Below are positions 1-7,750 of a stretch of DNA of 35,853 nucleotides, one piece after another. The notes beneath the pieces were generated by a model that saw only the letters and a program-made list of their open reading frames with translations, made no database searches and was not told where the DNA came from. The position numbers and the translations under genes were made by a program. Every line of letters starts with the position of its first letter. The stretch's first letter is position 1. Origin of the DNA: Bacteroidota bacterium (GTDB lineage: Bacteria > Bacteroidota > Bacteroidia > Flavobacteriales_F > PHOS-HE28); the NCBI GenBank assembly GCA_018266685.1, contig JAFDZY010000206.1, positions 1 through 35,853 of the forward strand, in the 5' to 3' direction.

Positions 1-471
1 GTCCTTGTTGCGCGTGTGGATGTCGCCGTAGGTCATGTATTCACCTTCCCGTAGGCGGTAATCCGGATCACTGCCATGTACGTGCGCCACCCACCAGCGC
101 CCATCCATCCGTTTGAGCACCGTGGTTTGCCGTACGATGTTGCGGTCCGCGTCGGGGCCATCGCCCATGATCCAGTATGTATCGCCCTCCACCCAAGCGG
201 TTTCGTGCCAGATGCGCACTTCCTTCCAGATGTACTCGATGGTGAACGCGTGCGGGTACTGTTGTACGCCTTTCTCATTGAAGGCCCGGTACTGCGCCTT
301 GCCCACAGCGCGTTCGTGCAACGCGGTGCCGAAGAAGGTGATGTCCTCCGCCGCCACGGCGAAACGCCCGTCGAGGTCGCGGCGGGCATAGCTCTGCCAG
401 AACTGCTCATGCACCGCCAGTACTTCCGCCTCGGCGGCGTTCGGATCCGTGGAATGGTCATTTGCTACCAT
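1..471 (-). CDS. NTF2/SnoaL-like (DUF4440-type) protein, C-terminus off the window
   Basis: The minus strand is open from ATG at 471 to the first base of the window, giving 157 residues with the C-terminus missing. The protein begins MVANDHSTDPNAAEAEV, followed by VHEQFWQSYARRDLDGRF, EDITFFGTALHERAVG, YIWKEVRIWHETAWVEGD and RWWVAHVHGS. This order of an N-terminal helix, an RRDLD loop and curved beta strands ending in a WWVAHVH strand is typical of SnoaL-like/DUF4440 proteins of the NTF2 superfamily. These are small cytoplasmic cone-shaped folds with varied roles (isomerase, hydrolase or ligand binding), so no specific reaction can be assigned. No signal peptide is seen. An in-frame TAG lies upstream; TTG at 477 is a possible alternative start. 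The gene diverges from the response regulator at 630. Confidence 0.8.
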   Translation of the reverse strand, partial: MVANDHSTDPNAAEAEVLAVHEQFWQSYARRDLDGRFAVAAEDITFFGTALHERAVGKAQYRAFNEKGVQQYPHAFTIEYIWKEVRIWHETAWVEGDTYWIMGDGPDADRNIVRQTTVLKRMDGRWWVAHVHGSDPDYRLREGEYMTYGDIHTRNKD

Positions 472-571
472 GCGCAATGCCGTAGCTTGCTTATGCCTGT
501 GCCCCGTTCCATCGGGCGTACAAACTTCCGGACCTGCCTAAAAGTAATGCCCCACACGAAGAGGGGGGCTA

Positions 572-598
572 TTGTGACCCACGGCCTACCTTCCTTTG
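572..598 (+). promoter_or_regulatory. Probable Bacteroidota-type promoter of the response regulator
   Basis: TTG at 572-574 lies 16 bases before TTCCTTTG at 591-598, which matches the Bacteroidota -7 consensus TAnnTTTG at five of its six fixed bases. The leader to the ATG at 630 would be about 30 bases. The spacer is slightly shorter than usual, so this is a moderate call. Confidence 0.4.
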
Positions 599-629
599 CA
601 TCCGGTAACCTCTTCCAGACACAGCGCCC

Positions 630-1262
630 ATGATCCGCGTACTCCTGTTCGAAGACAATACCGACCTGGCCGAAAGCCTGGCCGAACTGATGAAGGACAC
701 CGACGACATCCGCTTAGTGGCCCATTACACCAATGCGCAGAAAGCCGAGCGCCATGTACTGTACCACCAGCCCGATGTGGTGCTCATGGACATTGACATG
801 CCGGTGGAGAACGGCCTGCAAGGCTTGCGCGCCATCCGGGCGGCAGGCAGCGGCGTGATGGTGATCATGTTCACCGTGATGGAGGATACCGAGAACGTGT
901 TCCAAGCGGTGTGCCACGGCGCCAGCGGTTACATGCTCAAACAGACCTCCCCGCAGAAGATCCTGGACGGCATCCGCGAGGCCATGGCCGGCGGCGCGCC
1001 CATGACGCCGAGCATCGCGCGCAAGGTGCTCACCCTCTTCGCCCAGCCTTTCAAAAAGAGCGACGACCTGCAGAAGCTCACCGCCCGCGAGCACGACGTG
1101 CTTTCGTTGCTGGTGCGCGGACACAGCTACAAGATGGCCGCCGCCCAGCTGGACATCGGCGTGGAGACCCTGCGCTTCCACATCAAGAACATCTACACCA
1201 AGCTTCACGTGAACAGCAAGAGCGAGGCCGTGGCCAAGGCCTTGCAGAACCGGGTGGTGTGA
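630..1262 (+). CDS. NarL/LuxR-family response regulator
   Basis: A 210-residue DNA-binding response regulator. The receiver domain (residues 1-120) has the acidic pair E8/D9, the phospho-acceptor D54 in VLMDIDMP, the switch T82 and the conserved K104 in YMLK. The C-terminal LuxR helix-turn-helix covers about residues 148-205 (LTAREHDVLSLLVRGHS, then TLRFHIKNIYTKLHV). In this family phosphorylation of the aspartate leads to dimerisation and promoter binding. The gene lies 69 bp before the TPR histidine kinase on the same strand, which is its likely partner. The regulator-before-kinase order is as seen in many Bacteroidota. Its targets cannot be read from the sequence. Confidence 0.93.
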   Translation: MIRVLLFEDNTDLAESLAELMKDTDDIRLVAHYTNAQKAERHVLYHQPDVVLMDIDMPVENGLQGLRAIRAAGSGVMVIMFTVMEDTENVFQAVCHGASGYMLKQTSPQKILDGIREAMAGGAPMTPSIARKVLTLFAQPFKKSDDLQKLTAREHDVLSLLVRGHSYKMAAAQLDIGVETLRFHIKNIYTKLHVNSKSEAVAKALQNRVV

Positions 1263-1331
1263 AGCGCCGATGGACCGTGTGGACATGCCGTTCCTACCTT
1301 CGTCCTTCCTGTCCTGAAGGATGTGCGGACC

Positions 1332-3215
1332 ATGAAGCAGGCAGTTGTGATACTGTGGGCGGGCTGCATGTTCCGGGCAGCCAATGCATTGCCGCCCGCG
1401 CCCAAAGTGGTTGCACCGGACACGGGGTACATGGCTGCGGTCCATGCGCAACGAATGGAGGATGTCCTTGCGGACGGGTCGAAGGCCTTGCTTCAGTTCT
1501 TGATGGGGCCCGCCCTAGCGGGTGCGGCTTCGCACGACGGCAACATGCACCGTAGTTCCGCAATGCCCAGATCGTGCGCCCTGCCATTGAGCGCCCGGGC
1601 CGATACCGCCACCGGGCGGGTCCGTTTGGGGAAGGCGCAAAGGCCAATCGAGCTTTCAAACGACACCGACGGCATCATCCAAGGCCTTGAGGCACTTGTG
1701 TCGGAAGCATCGGAACGCGAGGACTTCGCAGGCATGGTGCAGGGTGCCGATCAGCTTCTGCTCATTCATACGGCCTTGGGGGATAGCGCGGGCATGGCCA
1801 GTGACCTGAACCTGCTCAGCTACGCATACGAAGGCGTTGACCCCGCACGTGCAGTACCGCCCCTGCGCAGAAGCATCCGTATCGCGCAACGCATGGGGCT
1901 GCACGAAAACGTGGCGGCCAACCAGCGGGACCTCGGCCATGTATTCCGGCTTCTCGGGCAGTTGGACAGTGCGCGCCATTACGGCCAATTATCCATGGAT
2001 TGGTTTGCTTCACATCCTTCACAACACGATGAATGGGCCCTGGAGCGCTGCATATATCGACGGGGCGAATTGCTGCGGGACATTGGGGATGATGACGGAG
2101 CGCTCAAGGATTTCCGGCGCATCGCCGAACTACCGGGAGCATGGTGGCGCTCGGCAGGGGCCGCTGAAGCCGCGACCATCCTGCTGAAGACGGGCCGCCG
2201 CGCCGAAGCCCTGGGCATGGCCAGGAAGGCCTATGCGTATGCTGATAGTTGCGGCCGGCTGAACCGCAGGGAAGCCGCCACCGCAGCGTTGAAGGCCGCA
2301 TTGAGGGCGAACGGGCGTTTTGAGGAAGCCCTTGCCGTAACGGACTCGTGGGTGGAGGCGCACGACAGCATGTTGGCGCTGAACGGGCGCAGGGCGTTGT
2401 TCGACATGGAACTCCGCGAATCACATCGCACCGACAGCATGAACGATGCGATCGCCCGACAGCAGGAGCGCCAATCGGTCCAGGCCGCCTTGCAACGGAC
2501 CCATTCCCAGCGCAACCTGGTGATGGTGGCGGCCTTGGCGCTGCTGCTCATGTCGGCCTTGCTCCTGAACCGCTACCGCCTGAAACGCCGCCTGCAGGTG
2601 GAGCAACTGCGCACCCGCCTCAGCCGTGACCTTCACGACGACATCGGCGCCACGCTCAGCAGCATCAACATCCTCAGTTCCGTGGCCCAACGCAAGGCCG
2701 AAGCGGGCGATGAGGCGGGGGCTGCGGCCTCGCTCTCCGGCATCAGTGAGCGCACCCAACGCCTGATGCGCAACATGAGCGACATCGTCTGGAGCGTGGA
2801 CCCCGGCCGCGATTCCATGGAGGAGCTGCTCATTCGCATGCGCGAGTTCGGCGCGGCCGTCCTGGAACCCAAGAACATCGCTTATCGCTTCGAGAGCTCC
2901 GGGGACATGAGTGCAGGCATGCCGCCCATGGTGAAGAGCAATTTCTACCTCATCTTCAAGGAAGCAGTGAACAACGCGGCGAAACATGCCGACGCCACCG
3001 AGGTGTCCGTTTGCCTCCGGCATGAAGTGAACGGCCTGCACATGGCCATCACCGACAACGGCAAGGGCATGGCCCCCGGAACCAATGCCAATGGGGGCCT
3101 TGGCGGCAACGGCCTGCGCAACATGCGCGCCCGCGCCGCGGAGATGAAGGCTGAACTGCGGATCGGCGCCGTACAGCCACAGGGAACGACGATCGAACTG
3201 GTGGTGCCGCTTTGA
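1332..3215 (+). CDS. TPR-containing sensor histidine kinase (HisKA_3/NarX-LytS type)
   Basis: A 627-residue membrane kinase. I chose ATG 1332 (MKQAVVILWAGCM), which gives a signal peptide; a GTG at 1323 is in frame. Residues 30-390 form an extracytoplasmic helical region with TPR-like helix pairs. A single membrane segment lies at about 395-414. The HisKA_3 dimerisation helix has the phospho-acceptor H435 in RDLHDDIGATLSS. The ATPase domain follows, with the N box FKEAVNNAAKHA (about 543-554), the G1 box ITDNGKGM (about 573-580) and a glycine-rich GGNGLRNM. All catalytic boxes are present. The kinase should autophosphorylate and pass phosphate to D54 of the regulator encoded just upstream. 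The signal sensed by the TPR region is unknown. Confidence 0.92.
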   Translation: MKQAVVILWAGCMFRAANALPPAPKVVAPDTGYMAAVHAQRMEDVLADGSKALLQFLMGPALAGAASHDGNMHRSSAMPRSCALPLSARADTATGRVRLGKAQRPIELSNDTDGIIQGLEALVSEASEREDFAGMVQGADQLLLIHTALGDSAGMASDLNLLSYAYEGVDPARAVPPLRRSIRIAQRMGLHENVAANQRDLGHVFRLLGQLDSARHYGQLSMDWFASHPSQHDEWALERCIYRRGELLRDIGDDDGALKDFRRIAELPGAWWRSAGAAEAATILLKTGRRAEALGMARKAYAYADSCGRLNRREAATAALKAALRANGRFEEALAVTDSWVEAHDSMLALNGRRALFDMELRESHRTDSMNDAIARQQERQSVQAALQRTHSQRNLVMVAALALLLMSALLLNRYRLKRRLQVEQLRTRLSRDLHDDIGATLSSINILSSVAQRKAEAGDEAGAAASLSGISERTQRLMRNMSDIVWSVDPGRDSMEELLIRMREFGAAVLEPKNIAYRFESSGDMSAGMPPMVKSNFYLIFKEAVNNAAKHADATEVSVCLRHEVNGLHMAITDNGKGMAPGTNANGGLGGNGLRNMRARAAEMKAELRIGAVQPQGTTIELVVPL

Positions 3216-3219
3216 TGTT

Positions 3220-3436
3220 CGGTTCACCACAGAGGCACGGAGGACACAGAGGAATGCCCTATTTTCGGTTCACCACAGAGGCACGGAGGGCACGGAGGAA
3301 TGCCCTGTTCTCGGTTCACCACAGAGGCACGGAGGACACGGAGGAATGCCCTGTTCTCGGTTCACCACAGAGGCACGGAGGGCACAGAGGGAAGCCCCGT
3401 GTTCGGTTCACCAAAGTGGCACGGAGGACACAGAGG
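3220..3436. repeat. 46-bp tandem repeat, five copies (CACAGAGG family)
   Basis: Five consecutive copies begin at 3220, 3266, 3312, 3358 and 3404, an exact 46-bp period; the last is truncated. Each copy has the core TTCACCACAGAGGCACGGAG, then GACAC(A/G)GAGG, then a linker such as AATGCCCTGTTCTC. The core itself is built of 8-9 bp subunits (CACAGAGG, CACGGAGG, ACACAGAGG). There are no unique spacers, so it is not a CRISPR. It fills most of the 300-bp gap between the kinase stop (3215) and the convergent gene ending at 3516; nothing else was seen there. From memory, CACAGAGGCACAGAGG-type repeats turn up between genes in many unrelated environmental bacteria. Confidence 0.9.
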
Positions 3437-3515
3437 TGGGTCTTCGGGAAACATTGATCATTCCAATCCTGCGCTCACATTGTTTTTGGTGCCACGCCTC
3501 CTGCGATGCGCCGCA

Positions 3516-3987
3516 TTACCGCGGTAGTCCCTGAAAAGTAGCCCGGATGAACCACGCGAGCAGGCCGAGGAGCACACAGCGCACCAGCAGGCCATCGCAG
3601 TACATGTCTAAGCGCTGATGCTTGTACCGCGCCACAGCGGCAACAGGGATCACTGTTCCGCAGGCGATCACCCCGGCGAGCATCAACGGCCCGTTGTTGG
3701 GCCAACGCTGCATGAAGAACACCGGCCCCACCATCACCGTGCGCTGCGCCAGCCAACCAGGTGAGCCACGGCAACTGGTCCGTTTGCTTGGGCGCGGGCA
3801 GGGTGCGGTAGCCGAAGGGGAAGTAGAACAGCGCCAAGCTGCTTCCGCCCAGTATGATGAGCACTGCGGCACCTGGCCAGTGCATGATCTTGAACGCACA
3901 GCCGGCGATCACGGTGGCGATGCATATCAGTTCCGCACTCCGCATGGTGCGGTGAAGGTCGGGCTTCGGCCTGAAAAGCGCCATCAT
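3516..3987 (-). pseudogene. Small membrane protein with GldL-like N-terminus, frameshifted
   Basis: The first half reads in one frame from ATG 3987: MRSAELICIATVIAGCAFK, then IMHWPGAAVLIILGG, SLALFYFPFGYRTLPA and LPWLTWLA. The rest reads in another frame: WLAQRTVMVGPVFFM, LMLAGVIACGTVIPVAA, LLVRCVLLGLLAWFIRA, ending FQGLPR at 3516. Both halves are convincing hydrophobic membrane segments, so a one-base indel near 3741-3760 splits one protein of about 156 residues with four or five membrane segments. The FKIMHWPGA motif (residues 32-40) resembles the first transmembrane region of the gliding/T9SS motor protein GldL, but the protein is too short to be GldL. Its ATG overlaps the rhodanese stop by 4 bp. 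The indel may be real or an assembly error. Confidence 0.65.
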
Positions 3988-4391
3988 GGCTCAGTGGGCA
4001 AGCCCGCATCCTGCCAACCGGTGATGCCCGCCGGCATGCATGCCACATCGGTATGGCCCAGGCCGATGGCGGCTTTGGCGGCCATGCCGGCCGCGGGGCA
4101 TTCCGGGCTCCAGCAATAAAACACCAGCGGGCGCGACATGTCGGCGGGAAGGTCTTCCGGCTTGATCGCATCATACACAAGCAACCTGGCCCCCGGCACA
4201 TGGGCATAGGCGTAGTTGTCCGCCTCGTTCACGTCGATCACTTGCACTTGCGCCAGCTGCATGGCGAGTTGCTGTGGGGTGATCTCCTTCACCTGGGTGG
4301 CCCCTGTTCCGGTTTGTGCGAACGCCGGTGTGGCCAACGCGAAGACCAGGAGGATGTTGAGCAGATCACGCAATTGTCTCATCTTGTTCAT
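3984..4391 (-). CDS. Exported rhodanese-domain protein
   Basis: A 135-residue protein starting at ATG 4391 (MNKMRQLRDLLNILLVFA), with signal peptide cleavage expected after ATPAFA. The rest is a single rhodanese domain: ITPQQLAMQLAQVQVIDVNE, then YAYAHVPGARLL, the putative active-site loop VFYCWSPECPAAGMAA and a terminal ITGWQDAGLP. The cysteine of YCWSP lies where the catalytic, sulfur-carrying cysteine is expected. The loop differs from the CxxGxR pattern of true sulfurtransferases, so a binding or redox role is also possible. The start lies 26 bp inside the cyclase gene and the stop overlaps the next start by 4 bp, so the three genes are translationally coupled. The likely location is the periplasm. 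Confidence 0.85.
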   Translation of the reverse strand: MNKMRQLRDLLNILLVFALATPAFAQTGTGATQVKEITPQQLAMQLAQVQVIDVNEADNYAYAHVPGARLLVYDAIKPEDLPADMSRPLVFYCWSPECPAAGMAAKAAIGLGHTDVACMPAGITGWQDAGLPTEP

Positions 4392-6516
4392 GGGTGCCAT
4401 TCCGGTTTCGTTCCACGAAGTACATCTCCAATTCACCTTTGCCCTTGGCCTGCACTTTGCCGCGCGGGGTGAAGACCCATCCGGGCCGTGCCAAGACCTC
4501 ACGGTACGTGCTTGCGCTGATGTTCACGCGGCCTACTTCGCCGGATGATTCCATGCGAGAAGCCGTGTTCACCGTATCGCCCCAAATGTCGTACTGGAAC
4601 TTCTTCACGCCCACGATGCCGGCGACCACAGGCCCGGTGTGGATGCCGATCCGCATTTCGAAGGCGGGCAGCCCTTGTGCCTCGCGTCCGGCTTTGCGCC
4701 CCTGTATGAACTCCTGCATGTCCAAGGCTGCTCCCACTACATCGGCCACGCTGCTGTGCCGGTCGCGCGTAAGTCCACCGGCAGCCATGTACGCATCGCC
4801 AATGGTCTTGATCTTCTCGATGCCGCGTGCGGTGATGATGGCATCGAAGGCTTTGAAGCACGTGTCCAACTCCGCAACGAGCTCCTGCGGCGTGAGCACC
4901 TCGCTCAGTTCAGTGAAGCCCTTGAAATCGGTGAAGAGGATGGTGGCCTGTTCGATGTGGCGGGCCTCGGAGGAACCCGTGTTCTTCAGCTCCTCGGCGA
5001 CTTCCGCCGGCAGGATGTTCAGGAGCAGTTCTTCACTGCGCTTCTTTTCCTTGGCGATGCGCATCCGTTGGCGCAGGATGACCAGCGCGACCGCAAGGAG
5101 GCACAGTGAGAAGATGATCATGAAGTTCCGACGCGTGCGTTCCTTGTTCACCGCGTAAAGCGCCTCAGCCTCGATGCGGCTCGTTTCCGCCACATGGGCC
5201 AGACTATCGGAGAGCATGCGCTTACCGTACTCGCGATCGGCCGCCATGCGTGTCACCGCATTCGCCGAGGCCATGTCATGCAACGTATCGGCCAGTTGTT
5301 GCGCGCGCATGCTCCACTTCAATGCCTCACCTGCCGCCCCGGCTCCCTGATACGCCCGCATCAGGCAATCGCAGGCTTGCTTCTCCTGGCGCAAATGATC
5401 GTAATGGCGTGCCCCGCCGGGCAATGCGCCCCGGCATTGCCGCATGGCCTCTTGCCATTGCCTCCGTTTCAAGGCGATCTGTCCGCGCAGGAGCATGAAC
5501 TGGATCTCTTCGGCCGGCAACCCCTTGCGGGTGATGCTGTCCAACAGAGCTGCTGCATGGTCCGCGCCGCCAAGCGCCAGGCGGGCCCGCGCTTCCTCCA
5601 AGGTGCTGGAGCCGGCATAGTCGACGGGCAATGCGATCACGCGCGCAATAGCGGTGGCCTTGCGTGCTGCCGCCAGGGCTTCGCCCGCCCGGCCGTTCTC
5701 GTTGAGTGTCCTGGCCAAATTGGAGTAGCCCATGTATGCCCTGAAGTGGAAGCCGAGTGAATCGCTCAGCCGAGTGGAGCGCCCATAGTATTGGCACGCT
5801 TTGTCCACGTCGCCGAGCTGGTCCATGATCATGGCCGTCTTTTCATACGCGATCGCGAGGGTTTGCCAGGCGTGGTGTTTCTCACCGAAGTCGATGGCCC
5901 GGTAATACGCCACGATGGCCGGCACCCAGTCCTGTTTGAAAAGCAGCACGCGCGCTTGCACCTCGAGGCTTGCGGCCAACTGCAACGGAGCGGTCCGCTC
6001 GTCGAAGCAGGCCAACGAAGCCTTTACCAATGAATCGGCGAGGTCCAGGTCCAGCTCGTTCACCGCATAGAACAAAGCGCCCCGTTGCAACACCTCGCCG
6101 CGTTCGTGCGGTTCAAGGACAGGGCTCAGTCGGATCGCCTCGTCGAGCCGCGATCGTGCAGCGACCTTGTCCGCATTTTGCTCACTTTCGATGGAAGAAA
6201 GGAAGATGGCCAGCACTTCGCCGCGCTTCCATCCCAATTTGCGGGAAAGATCGAGGGCCGTTGGGATGTATTCCGCATGAACGGTGCGGTTGGACACCGG
6301 CACCGCTTTCGGCGCTGCCACAGGCAGGTCCGCCAAGGCCAGCAACGTAAGCACCTTGTTGGTGTCCTCCCGCTGAACGCGCAATTGGCGCAGCAGGGAA
6401 TCCATGCGGGCCTGCACGGCACGGCCTGTGGTTGGCGCATCCGCTTGTGCGATGCAGGTGCTGCATGCAACCAGCCAGCCAGCAACGATGAGCAGAAGTG
6501 TGCGCAGGTGGCCCAT
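4366..6516 (-). CDS. TPR-containing class III adenylate cyclase
   Basis: A 716-residue protein from ATG 6516, with AGAGGAAA upstream. It has a signal sequence (MGHLRTLLLIVAGWLVACS), helical TPR-like repeats to about 450, one membrane segment at about 464-483, a coiled linker with LLLNILPAEVAEELK and a cyclase domain at about 520-705. The two metal-binding aspartates are D530 (ILFTDFKGFTE) and D574 (GDAYMAAGG). The adenine-specifying lysine and aspartate lie in VKKFQYDIWGD (about 638-643), and the transition-state N650 and R654 lie in NTASRMES. The full set indicates an active homodimeric enzyme making cAMP from ATP, not cGMP. The N-terminal TPR region is probably periplasmic and senses an unknown signal. 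It is first in an overlapping operon with the rhodanese and the small membrane protein. Confidence 0.92.
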   Translation of the reverse strand: MGHLRTLLLIVAGWLVACSTCIAQADAPTTGRAVQARMDSLLRQLRVQREDTNKVLTLLALADLPVAAPKAVPVSNRTVHAEYIPTALDLSRKLGWKRGEVLAIFLSSIESEQNADKVAARSRLDEAIRLSPVLEPHERGEVLQRGALFYAVNELDLDLADSLVKASLACFDERTAPLQLAASLEVQARVLLFKQDWVPAIVAYYRAIDFGEKHHAWQTLAIAYEKTAMIMDQLGDVDKACQYYGRSTRLSDSLGFHFRAYMGYSNLARTLNENGRAGEALAAARKATAIARVIALPVDYAGSSTLEEARARLALGGADHAAALLDSITRKGLPAEEIQFMLLRGQIALKRRQWQEAMRQCRGALPGGARHYDHLRQEKQACDCLMRAYQGAGAAGEALKWSMRAQQLADTLHDMASANAVTRMAADREYGKRMLSDSLAHVAETSRIEAEALYAVNKERTRRNFMIIFSLCLLAVALVILRQRMRIAKEKKRSEELLLNILPAEVAEELKNTGSSEARHIEQATILFTDFKGFTELSEVLTPQELVAELDTCFKAFDAIITARGIEKIKTIGDAYMAAGGLTRDRHSSVADVVGAALDMQEFIQGRKAGREAQGLPAFEMRIGIHTGPVVAGIVGVKKFQYDIWGDTVNTASRMESSGEVGRVNISASTYREVLARPGWVFTPRGKVQAKGKGELEMYFVERNRNGTHEQDETIA

Positions 6517-6620
6517 GGTACGTTTCCTCTCAAAGGAGGGGCAAGGTTCGGTGACCCGCCCGGGGATCGGAACCCCATAAAGAGGTGGACGGTCAAATGT
6601 ACTTGCCGCTGAGGGGTGGA

Positions 6621-6642
6621 ACCACCCACCCGAACATGGGGT
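6621..6642. promoter_or_regulatory. 22-bp motif shared with 7667-7688, upstream of a T9SS gene
   Basis: The motif is ACCACCCACCC, one variable base, then AACATGGGGT. It matches the copy at 7667-7688 at 21 of 22 positions. It lies 119 bp before the ATG at 6762. Both copies precede genes for secreted proteins with T9SS tails, in gaps that otherwise share little. A regulator site or a promoter element is possible. Confidence 0.5.
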
Positions 6643-6761
6643 ACCGCACGCGGAGACCGCTCCGCTGCTTTGCGCTGTCCTCCCCCTTCCACATGGACCA
6701 ACACCGTGTGGACCCGACCACGTGCGCACCAAGCGCTTCGCATGACCCGAACCAAGAACCT

Positions 6762-7499
6762 ATGAAGAACAACTACGCGTTCCCCGTGCTCGCAGTCTTG
6801 CTGTTGGTATCGGTCCCTGCCCGGCCACAGTGCAGCATCGCCTACACGGCGAACAACCCGGGGTACAGTGCAAGCAGCGTTCCGATCGTTTACGGGCAGA
6901 GTTTCGTCGCGACGTGCGACGGCAACATGCAATACTTCGAGCTGATCGCCAATGAAACAGGGACCATTTCCGCCAGCACGATCAATGTGTACAGCGGGAA
7001 TACCACTTCAGGGAGTCCGATCTATACCCAGTCGCACCCTGCGATCGTGATCACTGCGCCGGGAGCCCCCATCCGGTTCACCATTACCGGAACCCTGCCC
7101 TTGGTGATGAACGAACAATACACGTTCGAGTTCACCTTGGACAACGTGGATTTCCTGTATGACGAGCAAGATGGCTATGCGGGAGGCTCGGCCTGGCAGG
7201 ATGGGGATCCGGTCGATGAGGTGGACCTGCTGTTCACCGTATCGGTGGGCACTTCCCTGGGCGTTGATGGCCACGCCGTGCATCCGGGCGCCGTGTTGTA
7301 TCCGAGTCCTTCAAGCTCCTTCATCGCGATCAACGGGCTGAAGCAACCCACGGCCTACATCCTGTACGATGCGCTCGGCGGGATCATCATGGCCGATCGG
7401 GTGTCCGATGGCGAGCAGATCGACGTTAAACACATCGCACGCGGATCGTACTATGTGCGACTGGAGAACGGAAGCGTCCTGCAGTTCATCAAGGAGTGA
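6762..7499 (+). CDS. Secreted protein with T9SS type A sorting tail
   Basis: A 245-residue exported protein. I chose ATG 6762 (MKNNYAFPVLAVLLLVS) because it gives a signal peptide ending PARPQ; upstream in-frame ATGs run through non-coding sequence. The middle (about 25-165) is a beta-rich domain beginning CSIAYTANNPG, with SSVPIVYGQSFVATCDG and INVYSGNT. It resembles jelly-roll modules of Bacteroidota surface proteins. The last 75 residues (VLYPSPSSSFIAINGL, YILYDALGGIIMADRV, ARGSYYVRLENG) fit the type A sorting domain that directs transport by T9SS and surface attachment. No catalytic motif was recognised. It is separated by 251 bp from the next secreted gene and shares a 22-bp upstream motif with it. 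Confidence 0.85.
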   Translation: MKNNYAFPVLAVLLLVSVPARPQCSIAYTANNPGYSASSVPIVYGQSFVATCDGNMQYFELIANETGTISASTINVYSGNTTSGSPIYTQSHPAIVITAPGAPIRFTITGTLPLVMNEQYTFEFTLDNVDFLYDEQDGYAGGSAWQDGDPVDEVDLLFTVSVGTSLGVDGHAVHPGAVLYPSPSSSFIAINGLKQPTAYILYDALGGIIMADRVSDGEQIDVKHIARGSYYVRLENGSVLQFIKE

Positions 7500-7666
7500 C
7501 CGGGCGCGGTGGGGCAAGCGCATCGTTCAATGGCCGGGGTGGTGACCACCGTGAGCTTCGCGCCCGTGGCCGCGCACGGATGAACCGCGATTGTTGCGTG
7601 ACCGTTCACAGGCAGCGCGAAGCGGATGGTATAGGCGGGAACGAACAAGGTGCTTCGACGATGCGG

Positions 7667-7688
7667 ACCACCCACCCTAACATGGGGT
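7667..7688. promoter_or_regulatory. Second copy of the 22-bp ACCACCCACCC motif
   Basis: This copy is 21/22 identical to 6621-6642 and lies 62 bp before the ATG at 7751, the first gene of the secreted-protein operon. The remainder of the 251-bp gap 7500-7750 shows no gene and only a minor imperfect palindrome at 7538-7550. Confidence 0.5.
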
Positions 7689-7750
7689 TTCAGGAAGAAC
7701 CGAGGCAGTGAACGTTTGCCACGCCAATGGAGCATCAACCGACCACACCC

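Noticed and set aside
714..1451. 245-codon minus-strand frame across the response regulator
   Set aside because: Antisense shadow rich in His and Gly; the plus strand carries a full receiver and LuxR domain.
3220..3436. CRISPR array
   Set aside because: The 46-bp units are contiguous, with no unique spacers and no cas genes nearby.
3517..3526. 10-bp palindrome TACCGCGGTA at the end of the membrane-protein gene
   Set aside because: Overlaps the stop codon, has no partner copies, and is short enough to be chance.
6517..6732. Longer N-terminus of the adenylate cyclase
   Set aside because: The signal peptide begins at ATG 6516, with a purine-rich site upstream and no family similarity in the extension.
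7538..7550. Palindrome GGTGGT-G-ACCACC
   Set aside because: Short, with an unworkable one-base loop and no T run; likely chance in GC-rich sequence.
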